This document shows, in pieces, positions 55,617-64,000 of a stretch of DNA of 64,000 bases (within the stretch, counting starts at the first letter, position 1; every line of letters starts with the position of its first letter). A program made the translations under genes and the position numbers. Under the pieces are notes generated by a model. The model had not been told where the DNA came from. It saw nothing but the letters and a program-made list of their open reading frames with translations, and ran no database searches. The stretch covers positions 558,001-622,000 of the forward strand of contig NHZP01000016.1 of the NCBI GenBank assembly GCA_003313425.1. The letters are read 5' to 3'. This DNA comes from Pseudopyrenochaeta lycopersici (Eukaryota; Ascomycota; Dothideomycetes; Pleosporales; Pseudopyrenochaetaceae).

Positions 55617-57880
55617 GTCGGCGATCTGGTTTGGGGTACAAAACCCTGCAACAGATCAGTTGCAATAGACTTGGTGGTGATATCAGGTGCCAAAAGCAAG
55701 CAAATCCATACACGAATACGTTGGTGAGGGGTTCGATCGAGAAGTAGGGGCACTGCACGGCAAACCCTTGTTGATAAGTTATATTCCCCAAGACACGGCA
55801 ACGAGGGTCTAAGAGGCGGCCTAAACAGAAGCTAACTTAATTTCAGGTTGTTTGCATTACACATTTCAGCAAGACCGCGGAGTATTTGGCACCGGTAACA
55901 GCCACTGGAAAGGGACCGGTGTCCTGTGCGAAACTATAATGAGTACCGGCATGACCCCTCGCGACGACAGGCTAGGTCAGCACTAGATCCATAGGGACGG
56001 CCTACACGTACTCCACTGCGGTTGAAACTGCGGGAATACACATCGGTACAGGCCCCGCAGCAAGTTCCCCCGTGATATTGGCTTGGCGTTTCGAGTAATG
56101 GGTAAGTGAGGTGACCGGGGTGTCCCGTGCATTTAGACACCTCTATCAAAAGCGACTGCAGGTGCACAAGATGTAAGGGCAAAATCCGGTCACTTTTGGT
56201 GGCGAGCGTACAGTCCTGCATCATGCGACTCGCAGTCATTGACTAGCCTAGACTGACTTAGAAACGCAAAGGACACATCAGGTGAGCCTGTTCACGCCAT
56301 GCTTGTTTGGCATTGACCGATGTATACTGCGATTGCGCGTTGGCAGTCGCGGAATCGAAAATACCAGAGAATGCCTTTACGCGGGACATAGTTCGTCAGC
56401 ATTAATTGCGACCTGTCAACAACATTATTATCATTGATTGGCTGGCCATTTCTATTCCGCCCGCCCGGTACGCTGTTCTGTCACAAGTGTCAGACGCCCC
56501 TGAACTGTAACTTTCCACTTGTCACAGCCCTATGTCTCAGGTCATGCTAGGGGCTTAGTGAGCCGCGAACTTCAACCTTCTCTCGGGTAAATATGTTGTG
56601 CACATCAGAGCTCCGCGCCATGTTATTGGCGAGTCCGCTGGCTAATCTGCATCGAGAACCTGCGCCATCGCGCGAAATTGCCCCAACAGATATAAGTCTG
56701 CCCTAATTAATGTGCGTTCCCACACGAATACGATCATCATGGCCGCAAAGTCACTGACCCGCCACGATAGGGCGACTGGATACGGAGATCTTGGAAGTCT
56801 GTCTTCGAACATCGACTCGATAGCTCCTTGTGCCGCTCCAACCAAACAACTCATCACACGGGAAGGCCATTCTCCCTTCCAGATTGTAGAGATTGAGATT
56901 ACATGAAAGTCGCTAGCAGTCGGAAAGTTAGCTCACAAAAACATGTAGCGATACTCATGGTGGAGGATAGGGAGAAATCAATGCAATGCTGCTTTTCGGG
57001 GCAGTCGTAGCGATGGACTTTTTGTATGTGGTGGGAAAGTCAATAATACCGCTATTATATCTCGCCAATCCTACTTGAAGCACGAGGCGTTCTAACAAGC
57101 AGCTCGTCTTACATGGCCAAGCAGCCTCGAAAACGCCTCCACACGTGGTATCGAGCAACAAGCCTGAGCGTGGCGTCAACCGGTCTCTAGAACTCTACGC
57201 TATCTATGTATCTCGCTTATACTCTGTGGTTCTGGGGTAATTCTCCGTTACTATGGAAAGTAGGTTTACACCGTTGCGAAACCTAGCACTGCAGTCGTCA
57301 GAGCTAATAGTGGACTATTTAAACGTGGCTATGACGCAGGAGCTCATTTGGGCCTTCGAATCTCATTCTGGATGAAGGCTGCGAAGATGGTCGTCTTTGC
57401 AGTCCTTGGATGAAAGGAATGTTGAAGAACAACGCGATGGGATACATCGTGCATTTCGGAGCATCCAACGATAAATATAAAACCAATCAATGCCTGCTCA
57501 ATGAAATGGAAGACAAGGAGCAAACCAACGACCTCCATTCAGGAATGCACTTCCTGCGAAACATATATCTATGACAGCCCTTCCTCTTACTATGCACATG
57601 CATTGGCATCTCATTTGTTTTCAACTATCAGCCGGATGCGACCAAGAATGCTGTTAGACAAATCGTGGCATTCTCTGCCTGGTCATCCCTTACGACACCT
57701 TTTCATATTCGAGACTGATCAGCCGAAAATATTTCTCTATACATACCCAAATCTGGCGAGCTAATTCTCGTCTCAGCTCATCTTCCAGCCTGTTCCATCG
57801 GATCGTGGGAAATCCTCAAAACAGGGAGCTTATATGCGCTTAGCTCTATAGATGCTTTTGATACCGTTGTTGTGCGGCGT
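55617..57880. other. Gene-poor intergenic stretch
   Basis: No gene supported. The left end holds the receptor promoter. The short open frames (for example 56642-56857 minus) have no domain or splice partners. Confidence 0.45.
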
Positions 57881-58092
57881 TTGTCTTCAAACTATACTTC
57901 CAGGCCCTCCACCAATTGATTTCGCATCTTGCATTGATGGCAAGGTGTCTTGTCTGCCTTGAGAATTTGACTCCTTGGGGACCCTGTATTCTCAGTTCTG
58001 TCCTCATCTTTGTACTTGAACTATTGAATTTGAAAAATAGGCGACTCAGCCCTTAATGTTCCCATACGTATTTAGACAAAGCAGCAAAATAG
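57881..58092 (+). repeat. Direct repeat copy 1 (about 212 bp)
   Basis: This copy matches 60132-60345 in the same orientation over its whole length; the shared blocks include ccaattgatttcgcatctt and gactccttggggaccctgta. The copies differ by scattered substitutions, many of them C/T or G/A, and a few 1-bp indels. Sequence just outside the repeat is unrelated between copies. Confidence 0.9.
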
Positions 58093-60131
58093 ATCATGCG
58101 AGGGTCTGTTCCTTGAGAATACCAAGTATAATGGAGGATAGGGCTCTTGGCACTTAGAAGAAGAAGTAACGAAGTTACCATGACAAGTCTATATAACGCG
58201 ACAGTTTATTTTGACATAGGCAGTTGGTCTAGATGGTTGCAGCCAAACCGTTCATTCTTAGTAGCGAAGAATCTCCACATTTGCAATAAATAGACTATAC
58301 CCTAGATTTATGTCGTCTCCTTGAGTACTGTATATTTTCTTTGTCTTAGCCACATCTTTTGAGGATTATTTGAAAGAAGGAAGAAGTAAATAATGACTAT
58401 GTTAGGGCGTAATAAAGAGTTTCCTAAACAAAAGCCATCAGCATCCCCACGCGGAGAACATCCTGTACAATAGCCCCTCTGGCGAAGCCAAGGTCAGGAG
58501 AAAAGATAATTGCCATAATTGAGGCAAATGCAGCTCCAAACCCGAGACCTTTGCACATGTCATACTGTAGACTATTCTCAGCTGATTTAATAGTCAAGAT
58601 GACCCACCCAAGACTTTCCCCAACCGCAGTCTACATCGATGCTTAACGACAACGGGACCCATATGTAGTCGACCCATTCTCGTCCCAATCACCAATACAT
58701 GTGTCCCTTCGATGTTTGCACGGATTCCAAAGCGACTCGTTGACCTTCTCGTGTTTGACCAGTCCAACAAGGCTATCGGAGATCTGCCTCAGGGTGTCTA
58801 CCATCACGGACGTCAACCCTGGCTTTGCGGACACTGAGGTGCATTTCGTATGAATCGTACAGCCCCCGGGAGTTTCGTTTAACGTTTCATCACGCTAGTC
58901 GTTAACCCCGGCTTTGATCTTGGTGAACACGTCCGCCGGATTGATTTTGCCTTGAGTGTCGCAAAGTCCTTGTTGGTCGACACTTTGATAATAATTCTGT
59001 CTTGGGATGTAGATCGTCCTTGTGATTGCAGACATAGGAGGTTTGACCGTTTCCCCTGCCTTACGTTCAGTGAGCTGGATTTGGTCCTTTTTTCCTCTAT
59101 ACAATACTTATTATCACTCCCCTGCTAGGGGTATAAGCCGTCCTAAGTGGAGCCAAGCAACTTTACTTGAGTAGGTACCATCTTTGCCCCTTTGACATCT
59201 TTCTATACTTCGCCTGGAAATTATTCGACGAAAAATGAAGTTGCTTATTCAAGGTGAGCTGGGTTGGAACCAATGCCACAATGAAACCTGACGAAGTGCT
59301 CGTAGGGTCTGTATCCTGCTGATGCTAAGTGCGGGATTAAGAACAGTGAGAAGAGAAGGGCGGATTTAGGGCCCTATAGAGCCATAGTGGATGTGTGTGA
59401 ATGCCGAGGAATGGTAGCTCAGTATAGTAGTAACACTAGATTGCGATGGTCATCCGTTCATGGGAGCAGGAATAGAGTTATATCCATTTCTCGGTCTTCA
59501 TTGCCACACAGTTTGAAGGTAACGTAGTAGTTCCCACCTGGTCCTCAAACCCCTCAAGCTCGCCTCACCGCTCAAGAAATCTGTCATATACATCATACAA
59601 CTCCTTTCCAGGCCTGATAGGCCCCTATCATATGTTAGCAAGTTGCACTGTCTTCGATCTCGTTCTCGACAAATGGTAGGAACATAAAGTGGTGTAGGGT
59701 TGATACTATGGTAACATAATGAAGGCGGCAGCAACTTGAGGTTATAAAGAGCTGTTATACTCTCTCACCGAAAGCGGCGATTACGAGGTTTAATATTGTA
59801 TATAAAGAATTTCGAAGGTTTGTATGTAAGTTTCTATTCATAGTTCTGTCCTTGTCCTTATTAATCTGCTATGGAAGCAGAAGCGGAAGCGAACTGGATA
59901 ATCGCTCCTCTATATTATGGATGAAGTTGGAGTGCAAATATACTACAAGAAACGGTAATTTAAGGTATTCGCTACTATTCATTCAACTAAAATATAACAC
60001 TTTGGCTACAATCGGACGCTAACGCTTGGTCGTAAGTACGTTCACCATGAGAATACGGGGTCTACGATTAAATCCAATGCCCCTGCAGCAGGAGGTCCTC
60101 CCTTCATCCCTGCCGGACTCCTCTTCGACTC
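58093..60131. other. Degenerate AT-rich DNA between the two direct repeats
   Basis: About 2 kb with no intact gene. It contains a possible copia remnant (58895-59104). A minus-strand frame at 58643-58834 has coding-like texture (DTCIGDWDENGSTTYGS) but no start, partner exon or family that I recognise. Confidence 0.5.
58895..59104 (-). pseudogene. Possible Ty1-copia polyprotein remnant (RNase H end)
   Basis: The minus-strand frame contains GKINPADVFTKIKAG, which resembles the NPADxxTK motif close to the C-terminus of Ty1-copia polyproteins. No intact reverse transcriptase or integrase frame surrounds it, so it would be a decayed fragment. The match is short and could be chance; its position between direct repeats is mild support. 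Confidence 0.35.
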
Positions 60132-60345
60132 TTGTCTTCAGACTATACTTCAGGCCCTCTACCAATTGATTTCGCATCTTGCATGATGGCAAAGTGTCTT
60201 GTCTGCCTCGAGAAATTGACTCCTTGGGGACCCTGTACTCTCAGTTCTGTTCTCATCTTTGTACTTGTGCTATTGAACTGGATGAGTAGGCCACTCAGCA
60301 CCCAATGTTCCCATACATATTTAGGCAAAGCAGCAACATACACAT
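60132..60345 (+). repeat. Direct repeat copy 2 (about 214 bp)
   Basis: Second copy of the repeat at 57881-58092, 2.25 kb downstream and in the same orientation. This copy is slightly GC-richer. A minus-strand open frame of 66 codons crosses it here, but the first copy is interrupted by stops. Confidence 0.9.
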
Positions 60346-61210
60346 GACTCTTTTAAAGAGAAACCCCTCCACTCAAATAGACAGATAGCTTGAATTAACA
60401 CTTGAAACAACACCTTGTATTTTGGGCTCTCCGGCCATTGCAAATAGATCCAAAAATTAATAGTAGAAATGGAAAGCCAGTTTTAATACAATATGCTTTT
60501 GCATATAGCTGGCTCAGGGTAATGGCCTGCACTAAGTGGGCACCTGCTGCATCTAGGAATGTTGCTCCAAGTGGCAGCCCCGACACTTATGTAAGGATTA
60601 TTTGCCGCGGGAAATGATGTGCGCCGGGACACCAGCATGTGCCAGAACACTTCAACGCGTTATCGCAACAAGCTTATATTGTTTCTTTTTGCTTTATAAA
60701 CGTTTGCCACCACAATAGGAAGCTAATAACCTCGATCAAATTTTAGCCTCACTGATATTCTTTTCTCCCTCGTTTGACGTCAGCTAAGCGTCACTACGTG
60801 CGTTCGAGGGGACGTAGGTAGTGATCAGCCTTGCTGCCTAACAGAGTTGGAACAAGGCAACGAGTCCCATGGCGGACGTCCTTCTATAATGGCACGACCG
60901 CATTCTCGTCAATCAAAATCTTTCATCCTACACCACCTCCGCCCTCAGCCGCGCGATACTGTCACGAGGAATCGTCATCTTTGCCCTATGAATGAGAGCA
61001 TTCCACCTGCTTGAACCAAGGTCCCACTAGAACCTCCAATCCGGCCTAAGCCTCTTGTCGCTGACGGTAGTCATGGCAAGGATTGAGTATTTCGAATGGC
61101 CGTACATATGGCCTTTGCTATCACCTAAAAGTTGCAAACCCTACAGCTTTTCTCATCCAACCCTCCTCCAAACAATCAGATTTGAATCCTAGAGTGCGCA
61201 CCGTGTGCCC
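60346..61210. other. Intergenic stretch upstream of the kinase gene
   Basis: No gene supported. It contains AT-rich DNA at the left and probable kinase promoter at the right. Additional upstream exons of the kinase cannot be excluded. Confidence 0.4.
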
Positions 61211-63199
61211 ATGGGACAACCAATGCCTGGTCGTGTTGACGGCTTGCAGACCCCTTCCATTCACATTGCGGCGCTGAATTCCGAGTATAACATTACCTCC
61301 AATTCGCAGATCGACTATATTAAGGGCTTTTCCCAAAGGCATCGGGAATCTGATACTAGCCTAGACCAATTGCTGCGCAAGAATGCTTTTCATCATGCAG
61401 ACGGCGAGTTCTTCTGGTCTGAGTGCCAGCTCAAGAAAATTGTTAGCCCTGAGCGCATCATGATGCGACTTGCTAACTGGTGCAACGATGCGAAGACTCT
61501 GAACAGAATAGTTCAGACGATAAGAAAGGACTACCTAAAAGTATTCGCGGTACTGTTGCTCATCGATCAGGACAGGCAGATCTGGGAGTTCGAGAAACAG
61601 GGGCTTGGTGACGACAGCTTGCCACTACTGAGGATGAATCGTATCACAGGGCACATTGCTCGTAGGTCATCACCAACAAAAGCGCTTGCCTGCTTTGAAG
61701 ATTGGAAGATATCCGAAAGAGACCAGTTCATAAAATGGCAGTATCGCGTCAATCCCGCTTACCTGGATCTCGAAATCGACAGAAGAACTATCAAGCATAA
61801 AGATTTCGACGCCCACGATGTAATGCCATTTCTCAAAGATGAATATATACAGGCCGGCGGCTATGGGGCTATTTATAAGGTGAAACTCGAGACACAATGC
61901 CATGGCTTTCATGAAATTCTTGAATCTGTGCGAAATGGTTCAGCAGCTCTTCTAATAAGGCATCTCTGACGTATAATAGATAATCACAAACGAATGCTTC
62001 GCACTGAAGCGGATCAAACAAAGTGCGAAAGAGCCTTCCAGAGAAGAACGCGAATTCTGGAAAGAGGTAGAAGCTCTTAAAAGATTTAGCGGATTTGTCC
62101 ATGACCATCTCGTTACCCTACTGATGACATGGACCATCAAGAGTGAAAATGAATACTGCTTACTGTTTCCCTGGGCTGGCCAAGATTTGGACCGATTTTG
62201 GAAAGATAATGTAGCTCCTATCAAGGGCGTGAACCCTGACATACTTACGGTACGATGGCTGGCAAAGCAAGTCGTAGGTATGGCAGGTGCCCTCAACACA
62301 ATTCATAACCCAAGCTACAAGGGACAACAGCTTGTCCCAAAAAAGAAATACGGCCGACATGGCGACATCAATCCCGAAAACGTTCTCTGGTATGAGTCTC
62401 CAACTGACAACAAAGGCATTTTGGTTCTCGCTGATCTTGGCCTCACTACGTTCAATACCACAAACAGCCGCTCGAATATACCGGGCAAGGGCATCCCTGT
62501 GTCACCTGGTTATAGGCCTCCGGAGTGTGACCTTGAAGGGGGTGTTGTCTCTCAAGCTTTCGATATTTGGACATTCGGGTGTCTTCTTTTGGAAATGTGT
62601 TGCTGGGCTCTAGGTGGCCAGGAGGATCGTGACCTATTCGAAGCCCATCGGACGACGCCATACATTACTGGCTATGGATCTGAAATTTTTTTTGAGGTCA
62701 GAGCAGGTGCGGACGGCTCAGGTCATGTTTGCGGTGTCAAGAATCAAGTCAGCGAGGTGAGTTTCTACGACCTATTCCACTTCTTGGCCATGCTAAAGCG
62801 TTGAAGTGGATTGCAAGCCTTCACGGCCGCCCTACGTGTACAAACTTCTTCCACGAACTGCTTGATCTCATTGAGGCTGAAATGGTCGTTACGATATCAG
62901 CTGCCAATGGGCGAATCCGGTCCGCTGCCTTGTTGGCACGTCTGGAAAGAATGTATCGAAGAGCTTCAAACCCTACTGATGCCTATTGCCAGTATCCATG
63001 TCCCGAAAAACGCCAACCGAAGTATTGTGTGCCAATAAAAGCTATCTTGAACGAGCATGCCGCTGGTCTAATCAAATCACTCAAGCCTCGTCTGAATACG
63101 CATAGTGGCACAACTCAAAAGCCAAAGATGCCAGAAGAACTGAAAGTCGTGGACGAGCAGGAAGACACAGGGGACCACAGCGTTGGAGGGACTAACTGA
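61211..63199 (+). CDS. Fungal-type serine/threonine protein kinase with unrecognised N-terminal region
   Basis: Exons are 61211-61927, 61980-62756 and 62807-63199 (introns 52 and 50 bp), giving 628 residues. Residues 1-205 match no domain I know. The kinase domain spans about 210-515 and keeps the key elements: glycine loop AGGYGAIYKVK, Lys249 in CFALKRIK, a C-helix glutamate in EREFWKEVEALKRF, the catalytic loop RHGDINPENVLW (Asp368, Asn373, with HGD in place of HRD), DLG in place of DFG (Asp391), PPE in place of APE, and DIWTFGCLLLEM. It should therefore be active. The tail (about 560-628) is charged. The second intron uses the AG after gttgaag, which restores NQVSEWIASLHG; the nearer AG gives a stop. 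Such kinases are common, fast-evolving accessory genes in Pezizomycotina. The first donor (GTGCGA) is weak, so that junction is less sure. Confidence 0.78.
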
Positions 63200-64000
63200 G
63201 CCTCCCATCAACCGATGAGAGTTAGGAGAACATATGATGATTTCTGCAGATCTCCTAATCAATTTCTCGTTAATTTCCTGTTCTTGAGATAATAGACCTC
63301 CATTACTTAGGTGCACCTCGATCTTCGCAATCATACGGCTCCAAAAACCATCCTTTTCGGCAGACCAGAACGTACCATAGTGCCAAACCTCTGAAGCCAT
63401 CTTTGTAGATAAACTAGCCAAGTATCTTATTTGATCTCGTAGTGTGTGAATGCAACTGATCGTTGGAGCGCTTCATATTGAACCTGTTCTTGTTACGTGG
63501 ATAATTTCCCGTGCAGTTAGACACATACTTGGTCCAGCCTGCGGGGAATAGTGCACTGGAAGTGACCACGTTTGTACTAGACACAGATTAGTCTATGACT
63601 GTATCGTTAGGCGCTGAACCGACCGTGACTGTGACATTCTCACCAGGAAATGTCCTCAAAAGAAAGTCCTCTAATGGATCTCTCTCGATGTACTTGGCGG
63701 CAAGAATTACGATCATGGTCGTAGGGAGTGCAGGTTTGGTAGTTTGGCACTGTGTTTCAATTAACTGTTGCAGAGATGGGTGGATTGTAAAACCGCTTTT
63801 GTATCATGTTCGCTTTCCTTCAGCCATTTGAATGGAGCTTGATGCCAAAAGATGTGACGGAGAGATCAGGCGAAAGGTTGCCTTGCGAAGACCCCGCCAT
63901 TACGCAGCACACGTTACATGCAGCGTATGTGCCTCATATTAGCCGGTGGACGTCGTGTAACCGGCATGAAGTCGCAAGAAATCGAGGACCTCCTGTAGTA
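63200..64000. other. Right-edge stretch downstream of the kinase
   Basis: No gene supported. A plus-strand frame from ATG 63595 (79 codons) has no recognisable feature. It may contain an exon of a gene beyond the edge. Confidence 0.4.

Noticed and set aside
58643..58834. Minus-strand frame with coding-like texture as a secreted protein exon
   Set aside because: No start codon with context, no signal peptide and no splice partner; it may be a fragment but cannot be supported.

Overview
This window is nuclear DNA from a filamentous ascomycete (Pezizomycotina; Dothideomycetes is my best guess, from overall protein character only). The evidence is short introns of about 45-75 bp with GT-AG ends and CTAAC/CTGAC-like branch sites, compact multi-exon genes on both strands, an intron-bearing tRNA-Leu, and fungal-only families: a Pth11-type receptor with a CFEM domain, a DUF7053-like protein, and Sae2/Ctp1 and Mif2 homologues. 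There is no operon, CRISPR array or bacterial signal. All splice models below were built by hand from the sequence; each one keeps the reading frame across every junction.

Left part (1-17.7 kb): the 5' end of an M1 aminopeptidase running off the left edge, a small membrane protein, the HDEL receptor Erd2 divergent from a cytosolic GH85 endo-beta-N-acetylglucosaminidase, a GT90/CAP10 glycosyltransferase, tubulin-folding cofactor B (Alf1) with two exceptionally long introns, 3.5 kb of GC-rich gene-free DNA with minisatellites, and a Myb/SANT protein whose evident N-terminus has no AUG.

Centre (17.7-50.7 kb): about 5.3 kb in which I see no gene, then the kinetochore protein Mif2/CENP-C, a seven-zinc-knuckle Gis2/Byr3 protein, an F-box/beta-propeller protein divergent from the end-resection factor Sae2/Ctp1, a 1,461-residue EDC4/Ge-1-like decapping scaffold, a MARVEL membrane protein, a DUF7053-like protein with repeated linear motifs, the RecA-family recombination mediator Rad57, and a carnitine acetyltransferase with a long basic tail. 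These are mostly conserved housekeeping genes. The presence of two double-strand-break repair genes (sae2, rad57) and a kinetochore gene is probably chance.

Right part (50.7-64 kb): accessory-looking, AT-richer and gene-poor. It holds a decayed array of three AT-hook units, a tRNA-Leu(CAA), a CFEM-Pth11 receptor, a diverged 212-bp direct repeat flanking about 2 kb that contains a possible Ty1-copia remnant, and an unusual fungal serine/threonine kinase with a novel-looking N-terminal region. Transition-type differences between the repeat copies would fit repeat-induced point mutation, but this is only an inference.
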